Of a stretch of DNA of 64,000 bases, positions 24,786-35,000 are shown piece by piece; the stretch's first letter is position 1; the number at the start of each line of letters is the position of its first letter. The position numbers and the translations under genes are program-made. The DNA comes from Isoetes taiwanensis (lineage: Eukaryota > Streptophyta > Lycopodiopsida > Isoetales > Isoetaceae): positions 1,524,001-1,588,000 of the forward strand of contig JAJEKV010000073.1 in NCBI GenBank assembly GCA_021234155.1. Direction: 5' to 3'. The notes under the pieces are model-generated. The model saw only the letters and a program-made list of their open reading frames with translations. It was not told where the DNA came from and did not search any database.

Positions 24786-25289
24786 CAGCGCCTTCTTTAT
24801 GTGCCTGGAATCTCGCTGACGTTGGACTACCTTCTATGGAGGTCGTCATTTGTCCGTTCTGGATCTCTTCTTTAGCTGGGGCGTGGTCTTCTGCGTGGGT
24901 TTCGGAAGGGGCGTGGGTCTACTACCCGATGCTTGACCAGCTCCCTTATTCCTGCCCTGCTCCGTGGTCTTCAGGAATAGTCCCGTACCTGGACGTACTA
25001 ATAAAAACTTACAGGTAATATATGGGAAAGCGTGCTGCACTTTTGTTGAGACCACAGAGGACACGATCTGGGAATCTTGTTCTTCGAAAGTGGATTACCG
25101 AGTTTCGCCTTCCAGATTGTGTTTTGAAAGTGAAGGACTATGATTCATTCTCCACCATTTTCCAAAGCCAATGCTCCTACCTCTCAACGAGCCTTTATTT
25201 GAATAATCTTGATTCTATTTAAGGGCTGCTAGTTGTCTTTATGTTAATAGATGCTTTAAGTTTTAATTTGCGTGTTCTCGTTTACTCTC
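24786..25289. other. no gene seen
   Basis: Mixed sequence before the composite transposon. A 72-codon minus-strand frame (24846-25064) rich in Pro, Lys and Thr has no partner and no motif. Confidence 0.4.
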
Positions 25290-25292
25290 AAA

Positions 25293-25332
25293 CACATCAA
25301 AAACGATGCCCATATCCTCCTTAAAATCCCCC
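25293..25332 (+). repeat. left terminal inverted repeat of the CACTA-like element
   Basis: Starts CACATCAAAAACGATG and runs through CCTCCTTAAAATCCCCC. It pairs with 42986-43026. The TTAAAATCCCCC segment is repeated once more immediately inside (25343-25357). Confidence 0.8.
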
Positions 25333-25419
25333 ATAAAAAAACCCCTTAAAATCCCCCTTTTCGTGGAATGGACATGATTTTCAAAAACGGGGTATTTGGC
25401 CACAATCCCCCGTTGTGAT

Positions 25420-26345
25420 TTTATAGATTAATATCCCCTTATTTGAATTTTTTTTATATCCTCCATTGCCATATGCAATGGTCATACCCCTTTTCTCACA
25501 AATAATGTTCATACCCCTTTCTAGGAACAATCCCCCTTTGTGATTTTGTAGTTTAATATACCCTTATTCCGTTCATACCCCTCTTCTCAACCATCCTCCT
25601 TTTATGTTTTCATACCCCTTTCTAGGAACAATCCCCCTTTGTGATTTTGTAGTTTAATATACCTTTATTCCGTTCATACCCCTTATTCCGTTCATACCCC
25701 TCTTCTCGACCATCCTCCTTTTATGTTTAATATCCCCTTATGTTTAATATCCCCTTATTCCGTTCATACCCCTTTTATGTTTATACTCCTTTTCCGTTTA
25801 TACTCCTTTTATGTTTAATATTCCCTTATTCCGTTCAAACCCCTCTTCTCAACCATCCTCCTTTTGTGACCTTGTAATTTAATATCCCATACTGTTAATA
25901 CCCTTTTGGGTGAAAGCATGTTAGGGCCTACATAAAAAATTACCAAAAAGGTACTTTTCTGTGTACTTCTGTGCAAGTACATAATTGTATTTTAAAGTAC
26001 CTAGACTACAAGATTAACTAAAAGAAATTGTGTTATGTTCAAGAGTAGTAGTACATACATGTTGTAAGGTACTTTGTGATGTCAAGAAGATGTTAAGAAC
26101 TCAAATATATCATCATCTTTGACTACCCAGAGTATTTTCCAGGTAGTTTCCAAAACATGTAGGCCCTAACATGCTCTTACCCTTTTCTCAAAAATCCCCC
26201 CTTCGTGATTTTGTGTTTAATATCCCCTTATTCCGTTCATACCCCTCTTCTCAACCATCCCCCTTTTGTGACCTTGTATTTAATATCCTGTACTTAGTTA
26301 ATACCCTTTTCTCAACAATCCCCCTTTTTTATTTTGTAGTTTACT
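25420..26345. repeat. left subterminal direct-repeat array
   Basis: Units of about 50-60 bp are built from CCGTTCATACCCCTCTTCTC, ACCATCCTCCTTTT, ATGTTTAATATCCCCTTAT and CAATCCCCCTTTGTG. The CCTCTTCTC core occurs at about 25577, 25697, 25840 and 26243. Such subterminal repeats are where CACTA transposase-type proteins bind in characterised elements. That function here is inference. Confidence 0.75.
25908..26177. mobile_element. 270-bp MITE with candidate 9-bp target duplication (Mutator-like)
   Basis: GCATGTTAGGGCCTACAT (25916-25933) and its exact reverse complement (26157-26174) bound the insertion. TACCCTTTT is present immediately outside on both sides (25899-25907 and 26178-26186). The uninterrupted form TACCCTTTTCTCAA exists in the same repeat array at about 26302, showing the pre-insertion state. 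A 9-bp duplication suggests a Mutator-type origin. The outermost bases of the two ends do not match perfectly (GGGTGAAA versus AGA before the shared core). Confidence 0.75.
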
Positions 26346-26568
26346 TAGATCAGATAATAAAGCATATGAAGATCTAGATTTGAATGCAGATAGGACGGAA
26401 TTGGATGTGGATTCTATAAAACAAATTATGTTCCATACAAAAAAAAAAAAAAAGAGAAACTGAAAATTATATGCAATTTTTTAATACCAAGACCATGAAT
26501 ATAGAAAGAACAAGTCAGTAAATCAATCTATTAAAGAGATACATTAGTCATTCCTTATAGCCTGCCAA

Positions 26569-27946
26569 CTATGAGCTGACATCAAGAAACAAATCAGATA
26601 CACAAAACCCCACTTGATGAGCATTTTTTTTGGCAGCCAACTCAGAATTTTGCTCTAGTAAGTGCTTTACTACTAGATCTAGCTTCTCTAATTGACTGAG
26701 GTTTCGAATACCTTTAAAAGTCCTTTGTCTAAACCTGTTTTGTTCTACCATAAATTTTGGAATTTGAGTGTACATCTTCATTGACAGAGATCTTCATTTG
26801 AAAATGTCAATACATGTTAAAATATCAATATAATGTATGCATGTTACCTTAAGTCAAACGTGTTAACAAGGACTGCATGTCTTTCCTGAGAAGATACAAT
26901 GTCCTCTTCTTGCTCTGGATATATAAATCCTGATTAGTAACTTGCATATAATACATGAAATGACAGAGAAAAAATACCTAAGTCTGGCGGTTGTGTTGAA
27001 GCCTGTTCTTCTTTGCGACTTCCGCCATAATCTTGCTCCTTATTAATTTCTGTTGTAAATAAATGTTTACACTTGAAGCATATGCATAGACCAATGTTAT
27101 AAGATGCCTACAACTAAGCCATATTCAAAAAAGCCAAGCAGCAACAAAAGCATGTCATCACAGTAATTTGAGAAAGCAATTCGTATGCCAGGGCCACTTA
27201 AGCAATTAAATCTATCATCAAATTTACGCCTAAATAACCGACTGAATATATATAGCTTATAAAATTAGTCCCCACTAGCATAAACAACTACAGCATTCTA
27301 AATTAGTATAGGACCTGATTTAACTGGATGGAATTATTATCAGAATCGTCGTCCTCAGAATTAGTCAGGGTAACAACATCAACACTGCTGGTAGAAGCCT
27401 TCACTCCCTTAGCAACATTGTTACATAGCGTCAAAGGCACAAGCACTCGTATGAACATCTTAATACCAGGGTTATTTTTATCCTTATTAGGATCCGGTCC
27501 ATGCTGCCTGCACAGATCCAGCAATTGAGCCTTGGAAGGTTGAGTGCCACTGTGCTCTAACCCATTCCGTCTAAGTAACTCAATAAGCTTAGGCCTAGTT
27601 TGACTCTTACTGTGGGCGCCCTCAGGCCTCCCTGATTTATTCATGTCTCGAAGGAAAACAATGAGCAATGCCCTTGTTTTTATAGATTTGTATCAAGCTT
27701 CATTTCAACCACGCCTTGAAGCACGATATTTGTATTATTAAATATTAAAGCTTAATCTGTGACTATCTTACAAGAAAATTTAACTGAAGTACAAGATTAG
27801 TTACCTGGACCACGTTGCCAGATAAGAATGCGTGAATCCACTTGCTTACAGGGCATGATGAAATTCAGTTGAGAGTCATGATCCAGCATCAGACAGCCAT
27901 AGATGGCATTAGACAGCCGTATACGGCAAGCAGCCGCATTCTTCAT
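26569..27946 (-). CDS. AT-hook/SAP-like protein, five exons, transposon-borne copy 1
   Basis: Predicted exons, 5' to 3' on the minus strand: 27946-27805, 27631-27315, 27038-26978, 26914-26848, 26791-26569. All introns are GT-AG and every phase agrees, giving 810 nt and 269 aa with a stop. A conserved MPCKQ stretch (residues 31-35) precedes a GRPEGAHSK AT-hook-like motif across the first splice. A SAP-like helix pair follows (PKLIELLRRNGLEHSG, KAQLLDLCRQHG), then an acidic Ser/Asp stretch (SEDDDSDNNS) and a Lys/Glu-rich C-terminal helix region. These features suggest a nuclear DNA-binding protein, perhaps binding the subterminal repeats; that is inference. A diverged paralogue lies at 40565-41164 in the same element with the same first two intron positions. 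The start is the first ATG of the exon that is homologous between the copies. I do not recognise a named family beyond the SAP-like region. Confidence 0.6.
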
Positions 27947-28025
27947 GTTAGGGTTTTCGACATACATTTAGGTTAGACATTTCCAGTGCTTCCATGATTC
28001 GATGAAGTCCACATTCCATGTTCTC

Positions 28026-28548
28026 CAATGTTGTTAAGTACGTCAAAATCCGTACGTTTAAAAAATGTTTTTTAAGATTTTTTGAAGATTTTTAAAATTT
28101 TTGGAAAAAATCTTTAAAAACGTATTTTATATAAAATACGTTAAAAATCTTTAAAATCCTTAAAAATCTTTAAAAATCTTTAAAAATCCTTAAAAATCTT
28201 TAGACTGTGATTTTTTTAATCCAAATTATATGTTATTCTTGAACTTATTTATTCTTTGTATATAGAATTCTTATATATCTTAACCTCTAAAATAATATTT
28301 TTTAGAACTTTCTTAAGAGTTGCATGGCAAAATAGATATGATATCTATAATAGTTTCTAATAGCAGCATAAGCTTCTGATTTACTTGTTAGTATGCTACG
28401 TCTTGATAGCAAATATGTCCAATAAAGCAGTGCAAAGAATGTGCAATTTTGTTTTTTGGCCATACCAAATCATAAAAATCCTTTAAAAAACGTGAAGATT
28501 TTTATAGAGGTACTTTAAAAATAAAAAACGGGTTTTTTAACAACATTG
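28026..28548. mobile_element. 523-bp hAT-type MITE
   Basis: The ends CAATGTTGTTAA (28026-28037) and TTAACAACATTG (28537-28548) are exact inverted repeats. Both sides carry the perfect 8-bp direct repeat ATGTTCTC (28018-28025 and 28549-28556). An 8-bp duplication and a C-A-(A/G)-N-G terminus are the hAT superfamily pattern. The interior is AT-rich with many AAAGATTTTTAA-type motifs in both orientations and a 24-bp perfect palindrome at 28119-28142. No reading frame is present. It sits just upstream of the AT-hook/SAP-like gene and could affect its promoter. Confidence 0.9.
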
Positions 28549-28967
28549 ATGTTCTCACAGAATGTTCTAATCATAAAGAATTTTTCCGTTGTACCGGCTA
28601 CATTATATCACAATAAGGCCCTTGAAAGGCAACCTTAGTCATTCAGAAGAGTTGAAGACATTCTCAAGGTATGCATCTCGCCAGAGCAGGGTTACATCAC
28701 AAAGGCTAAAGTTTCAGAGTCCCAATATCATAACCCTATAGCGAATCCGTTAATAATCTTAACATAACATAACACTGTATGTGGTTCGACATGGAAGCAA
28801 AATTCTCTTAATAAGATACAAACAATGGACTAATAACTTAAGGGCATAATCAGTGGTTCTGCCAATAATGTGCTTCCCTAGTAGATCACTGCAAACTTGA
28901 GGAAATCTATAATGGTAATCATATCAACAAACATGATGGTGGAAATATCATTGGCATTTGTATGCCA

Positions 28968-29190
28968 GGGCATAAGCATGCTACACTGTATCAAAAAAAG
29001 TACCATCTAGGAACCATAAAACTACCTAAAAAAGTACCCAACACTGGGTACTGGGTACTTTTATAATATCTCAATAACTGCAAATGTTAAATTGAATGCA
29101 TTCATTTTGGCCTCCAATAGTATTGTCTCTATCTTAACCTTGAACATTGATATGCTTTTGACATTTTATATTGAACTTTTGAATTAGTTT
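28968..29190. mobile_element. left part of a small inverted-repeat element split by the LTR retrotransposon
   Basis: GGGCATAAGCATGCTACACT (28968-28987) pairs with the reverse complement of 39523-39542 (GGGCATATGCATGCTACACC). The two lie on opposite sides of the 29191-39439 LTR element. Rejoined across one copy of the 5-bp duplication, the small element is about 320 bp. Its AGCATG ends and internal AAAGTACC motifs resemble the MITE at 25908-26177, so they may be related. A GCCA repeat abuts both ends, too short to be decisive. Confidence 0.6.
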
Positions 29191-30815
29191 TGTGACGTTC
29201 CGGGCATTCATACGGTATACGTATGCACGCCGGGACACGTCACTAGGACATAAGGGGGTAATTGTCTAAGTGGGAGTCGACCACAATGGTTTTATTTAGC
29301 TATGTTAATAAATCCATTGTGGATAATTATAAAGTATATAGCCTAATTACCCTAATTAAGCTAAATTAGTTAATTAGCACCAACAAGGGGGTGCCACTTG
29401 GCCCAAATCGATTGGGCAAGGCATGGTTTCCATTTTGGACACCCAAATTAGGGCTTTTGTGCCCCAATTCGAATTAGGAGCAGCTGGAGATGGAGGAGAG
29501 GAGCCTTTGGCCAAGGATCATTCTTCGAGTGCAGGAGGACTGTTGCTAACCCCCCGAATCGCCGGACACCCACTAGCTGTCGCTGCCACCCCAGCAAGAT
29601 GGAAGCACCCCACGATAATGGTTCCAGCCGAAACACTGGTTAGTAGTAGTTTAGCTTGTGAATTCTAGGGTAGCGCCCCTGTTGGGCACTTGTTGTGCTG
29701 TTTTGTCTGTTCTCTCTTTGTTTTAATTGTAGGAACTAACCCTTGATTGTAAAGAAAGTTCTCTTTATATTCTGATTCTGGTTTGGTTCTTAAAAAGGAT
29801 GGATTGATAGTTCTTTGTATGGTATCACTCTGAAAATGGGGGAATTAAGGGCGGGGTAGAGACCTCTGAACTCATATACGATAGTATGTTCCTAGATAGA
29901 ACCCTGTAATTCCCAATAATTGCGGCCTGTGTACAAGAGACCACCGGGTCATAGATGCTATGGATTGGCTTAGCACCAGAGAAGGGACACAAGTGGTGAA
30001 GTGGGGTGGGGTCTTGCACCTAACATAAAAGGCTCCCGAGACTCCTACAAGGTGGGCTAGGCCCGATAGCCTGGCCACGTGAGGGGGGGGTATGGGTCCG
30101 ACACTCCCTCGGGTGTAGAGGTGTGACCCGTATGGGGCACCTTGCACTTTGAGTAGATTTAGGGTGAGTAAGTCTGCACGGATGCGGGGGTCGCCGATGC
30201 GCACGTATTCTCTAGCTCACCCATGGAACCACTATGATCCCCGAAGGGGACGCTTCCCACCGCCTCATCGGACTGTGTCATGAACCCGAGTAGGCTCAAA
30301 GGGTGATACCTTGAGTCTGCGTCTCCGAGGAAGGCTATAGCGAAGCCATAGCGTGAATCGACCCATCCGCAAAGTGTATGTGGAGGGGCGGATGGAGTGG
30401 ACAACCCTAGCCGATGTTCTATGCCGCCTAACGCCATGCCAAGACTTCGGTCTGGCTGATCTCTTGAGGCCCAACCGCCGGTCGATCCTCACCGGAGTCC
30501 GAGAGGGGTAGAACCCGAGGTTTGGGTGTTTTCTTAGTTTTAGATGCATATTCTTTGCCGTTGGTATTTGGATGGATGCGCCACCCTTCGTGGTGGTTAT
30601 TTATATGTGATTTATGCTGTGTGCTAACCCTTGTATTCATGCAGTCCCATTGAAGGCGTGGGCCGAATGACCCCTTCGTGTCCTTCTTTCGGGCACCATA
30701 ATATGGGTGGCCGGAATAGACGGAGGGCCCTGCTCATGGCGAGGTGGTCGCCATGGGAGGGGAAAGTCCCCGTATGTATACGTCCGGGTGTCGTATATGT
30801 TCAGGGAGCGTCACA
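29191..30815 (+). repeat. 5' LTR
   Basis: 1,625 bp, TGTGACG...CGTCACA. It aligns with 37794-39439. The first 53 bp form an imperfect palindrome (see findings). A frame from 29423 is also present in the 3' LTR at 38026 but diverges through frameshifts, so it is not treated as a gene. Confidence 0.9.
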
Positions 30816-30816
30816 G

Positions 30817-30830
30817 TGGTATCAGAGCCA
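30817..30830 (+). other. primer-binding site, initiator tRNA-Met type
   Basis: TGGTATCAGAGCCA starts one base after the 5' LTR end. It matches the standard plant retrotransposon site complementary to the 3' end of initiator methionine tRNA and fixes the element as plus-strand. Confidence 0.9.
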
Positions 30831-31271
30831 TGATTTTGGTTGACCGAAATCATAGCACTGACTAAATCTTTAACTCGTTAGTTCGGTAGTTAGGTGGGAG
30901 CTTAAGCTAGTGTGAAGGTTTAGCTCCTTGATGTTTGGTTTTGTGCTAGGTTGATGTAGTAGATTGTAAGTTTTAAGAGGTTTAGGGCAACTGGAGGAAC
31001 CAAGTTTGGAGGGGCTATAACTTTTTGTAGGTAGTTCAGATGAAGGCGAAAGTGGTTCTAATGGATCGGGCATACCCAAATACCCTAGGAGGGTCATTAA
31101 CAGGCGGAAAGGAGTCAAGGAGGGGCCCCGAAAGTCAACTCGGGCGCCCCTTGCTTTTTATCGACTTACAGTCGCGGTAGAAACGCGTATAATGCTGTCG
31201 GCGCCCGACCGTATAAAACGCGTATTTCCGCCGTATAAAAATTTTAGTATTTTTTTTTCATACATATTTTT

Positions 31272-31344
31272 TGGCACCTCGACCCAAATTTGAACCCATG
31301 ACCTCTTAACTCCAAGCCTAGGTGCTTACCACCACACCAAGCTC
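31272..31344 (-). other. tRNA-like segment (pol III box remnant)
   Basis: On the minus strand a GGTGTGGTGGTAAGCACC D-arm-like stem-loop (GGTG/CACC stem) resembles an A box. About 35 nt later GGGTTCAAATTT resembles a B box. No complete cloverleaf could be drawn, so this is not called a tRNA gene. Confidence 0.35.
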
Positions 31345-31423
31345 TCTTACATTTCATATATATTTCTTATACATCTGTCATACTTTGTTTTCTTTGCATA
31401 GCAACTTTTATATAAAAGTTTAC

Positions 31424-31489
31424 TATGCAAGACTTGAACCCTTGACCTCCCAGCACACAGCCAAACCCTTTACCAACACGGTAAGCCTT
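31424..31489 (-). other. second tRNA-like segment
   Basis: On the minus strand TTACCGTGTTGGTAAAGG (A-box-like) is followed by GGTCAAGGGTTCAAGTC (B-box-like). It lies in the same orientation as the segment at 31272-31344, about 80 bp away, with a palindrome between them. No full cloverleaf is visible. Confidence 0.35.
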
Positions 31490-31560
31490 CTTTTAGTGAT
31501 AATAGTAGTCTAGTTTTGTACTTAACCAATAGTATCCCTGGTTCTCTAGAAAGAATCACA

Positions 31561-32085
31561 ATGCTGTGGAGGCAACAACTCCACCGGAACAAGCTCTCTC
31601 ACCATAGCCGCCGGAGCAAGCTCTCTCGCCATAGCCACCGGAGCAAGCTCTCTCACCATAGCCGCCGGAGCAAGCTCTCTCGCCCATAGCCGGAGCAAGT
31701 TCTCGCCATAGCCGCCGGAACAAGCTCGCCGCCATAGCCACGGAGCAAGCTCTCTCTCCATAGCCACCGGAGCAAGCTCTCTCTCCATAGCCGCCGGAGC
31801 AAGCTCTCTCGCCATAGCCGCCGGAGCAAGCTCTCTCCCCATAGCCGCCGGAGCAAGCTCTCGCCATAGCCGCCGGAGCAAGCTCTCTCGCCATAGCCGC
31901 CGGAGCAAGTTTCTCTCGCCATAGCCCGGAGCAAGCTCTCGCTCTCTCACCATAGCCGCCGGAGCAAGCTCTCTCGCCATAGCCGCCGGAGCAAGCTCTC
32001 TCGCCATAGCCGCCGGAGTAAGCAGTTTTGCCATAGCCACAGGAGTTGACCTCTCTTTGCCATAGTTGACCGGATAACTGTTAAC
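31561..32085. repeat. 27-bp minisatellite inside the LTR retrotransposon
   Basis: About 18-20 units with the core CCATAGCCGCCGGAGCAAG followed by CTCTCTCG, often exactly 27 bp, some shortened. Because 27 is a multiple of three, the array stays open on the minus strand in more than one frame. In the longest (31546-32088) it reads as repeats of nine residues, (MARELAPAA)n. There is no start context, signal or flanking domain supporting a real protein. Confidence 0.9.
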
Positions 32086-32089
32086 CATA

Positions 32090-35000
32090 GATAAAGCTAG
32101 TATCCCCTAGGAGTAAACCGACCAAATGAAACGACGTAATCTCGCAAGTCCGGCCAACTTGTATGATAACATCAACTCACTTGGTGGGACTAGAATAGCA
32201 GCATGTGTTATATCCTTGGATATTCTTTAGGCGACGATAATAATGTCCAGTTATCGGCGTTCCTCGACCTATAGCTTTGATAACATCTACATGCTTTATA
32301 CTAGACCTTATTCAACGTTATATATTAAGGGTTAAGAAATATCTTATAGACATAATTACAATTAACGTTGTTTCTCTCTAGTGTCTACGCCTTGACTCGT
32401 TTCACTTCCTAGAGAAAGGATCTTTCTTCGCCCAACCAACTAGGGACTGCCATGCAGCATCCCTCTAGACCATGGGTTTGGATTCCTTTGATCCTACCAC
32501 CCTTCAATACTTCTTCTCAATGGTCGTGTTCTTCTTATGGACCACTTCCCCAGATCGCGATACATACTCTATAACACGTAGTAAGTGCTTGTGTTAGAAC
32601 CCCCACAACAATGTCAGCACTTTATTCTAATTAATCCCGGGTACAAACTCTAGTATTATTTTGTGCCAAACCTCACTGCCTATATGGCTGTGATTAATTA
32701 TCTGCGCCACGCATCTGTCAGATTGACAGCAGCCTACCCTCTTTTGGGGTTCTTCCACCGTAAGGGTCAAGTGGCATCCAACCATTGTTGACTAGTCACC
32801 TCTAGATATGGTTGGGGCAAAGTATTTCCAACCATTCCTTTAGTTCCCAAATGGCGTTAAGTTCCACAAATGAACTTACATATTCCAAGGGGTTATGTGA
32901 ATATCACAAAGGACAGTACCACCCAAAGACCCCTCAAGATAGGCCTCTTCTATTCAGAGATCTTGTGTTCAAGTTTCTGGGGGTCCGTCATATGTCCTCA
33001 TGGACGCTGTCAATGTGGCATGACGTATAAATGCTATCTACCTATCTATCCATTTATTAAAAATGTCCTTGGTGAATTCAATTCACCATCCTGTCTTAGG
33101 ACATGGAAGTCTTCTTCCCTACGCCATGCACGAAATCTTTAAAGAGTTTTTCAGCTCTTGCTGCCTTTCAAGACGCAAGTCTAACTTTATATATTAGCAA
33201 TGACCACCCTTCATGTTAGGTAATAACTTTCCTATCCAGGTCGCTAGATATCATTAATAAGGGTTCTTTGTTCCTCCTCTTCTTCTCGATTTTCAGTATT
33301 CCGATCCTTACGCCTGCCACCGCGTACACCCTTCACCCTTTGGCTGTGACCTTTATTCAGTAGAGTCACTAATCCATTCACTCCTTTGCGTATTCATTAA
33401 TCGTCTTGTGGCTTATAAGCCGCTATTATATGTTCCCTATATTGTTAACCCACCTACCATTGGGGGTTATGCTTCAATGTTGTCCTACATCCTAGAAATG
33501 TTAGTCATTACATTTCTTTGTCATGACGTCATGCTGCTGTTGTGGCATTTCAAATGACGTGGCATCCGCTTTAAGCCATAGTCATGGCCTAAGAGTGAGT
33601 GACCCTTCGTATAAATCGTAAATTATCTGGAGTCATCGAGGTGCCCGCCTGGTATTTTGTGAGTCTTCCTACAATACCGACATTTGATATAACCCGGACA
33701 TGGATCATGTCGGAAAGCTAGTCTTAAGTGTCTATGCAAGACACATTTGAACTTCTAGCAAGTAACTGCTATTCGCTATCTATCTAGGAATTGTACTATT
33801 GTACTGTTCCACTCAATCATCTTGAGCTCCATTCTATTGGCCGTTGACATTTATTTCAAGTGCCAACTACCACATCATACCCTAGCATGCAACGGATTGA
33901 CGATCCTTTGCACATTTCGAACATATCTCCAGATCCTTCCTCGGTAACTTTGGGGTACTCGTCTTTCTTTCCCCGTGTCGCCACTTAGATTACCTCTCCA
34001 ATAGCTTTATCGTATGTGTACATAGTATGGACATAATAAACATATATCCTCATCCCACGATGCTAGAGCTCTGCTCTAGCTTAGCTAAACTGTAATCTTG
34101 GTAGTTCTTTCAAACAAAACCCATTGTCTATGTACCTTTATGATGTGGCTGAGCCACCGACTTCCCAACTGGGCAGTGGCCAACTCTATGTTGGAAATCT
34201 ATATGCTGCCTACATTTTTTTATAGGATCCCCAGCTACTTCAACCATCCCTTTAGGGCCTTATGGTATTCCAGTCGTGTACATACACTATGATACCACCC
34301 ATGGGATTATGCCATAATTCCGAAGCTTTACTACCCCAGATGAGGAGCTTTTCTAAAGGCTTCTTTCGCTAAGGATCCTTTGTGTTCCATACCACCCATT
34401 CTTAGTTATAATTAACCTATTTTTTTAAGTTATCATGTGGACTTCAGTTTTTGATCAGTTTCAAATGTTGTCATCCTTGGCTCCCTTATAATGAAGCAGA
34501 GGCACTACAACCTCTTCGTCTCTTAATAGGAAAACCCAATGTTTCAATCTTTGTTAGTAACCGCCATATGATTATCCAATTCCTTACCCTCTTAAGAGTT
34601 TCCGAATCATAATCTTTAAGCGGTCTATGCCTAAAGGCAACGGATCCTCCAACTTCTACTTCAGCATTTAAAATTATTCCCCGCGAGTAGGATAACTCTT
34701 AGGATATATGCACTACTGGTCTATATAATCTCACCCCTTCTGATCAATACACCTCGCCTTGATTTTATCGGGACTTGGAATTCCTATGTATTTCCCTCGG
34801 CTCGGTTATCCCTAAAGGTATCGTACTCCTTCTTTTCTTCGATCAGAGGGATGCAATATTTTATATATCTTTTTATCCCCAAAACCGAATAAATGCTCTC
34901 AGCTTATAACCATTAAGTAATTCATTGGTATCTAGAACCTTTGAGTGGCTAAGCTCTCATTATCGTTTATTCCAACACCGTTCCAACCATCCTCGGGATG

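Noticed and set aside
25420-26345. CRISPR-like or telomere-like array
   Set aside because: Units are irregular in length, with no constant spacer pattern. Position just inside the inverted end fits subterminal transposon repeats.
29423-29668. Reading frame in the 5' LTR, echoed at 38026-38250 in the 3' LTR
   Set aside because: It is shared only because the LTRs are copies, and the frame breaks at different places in each. No motif.
31546-32088. 180-codon minus-strand repetitive protein
   Set aside because: Product of a 27-bp minisatellite that stays open in more than one frame; no start context or flanking domain.
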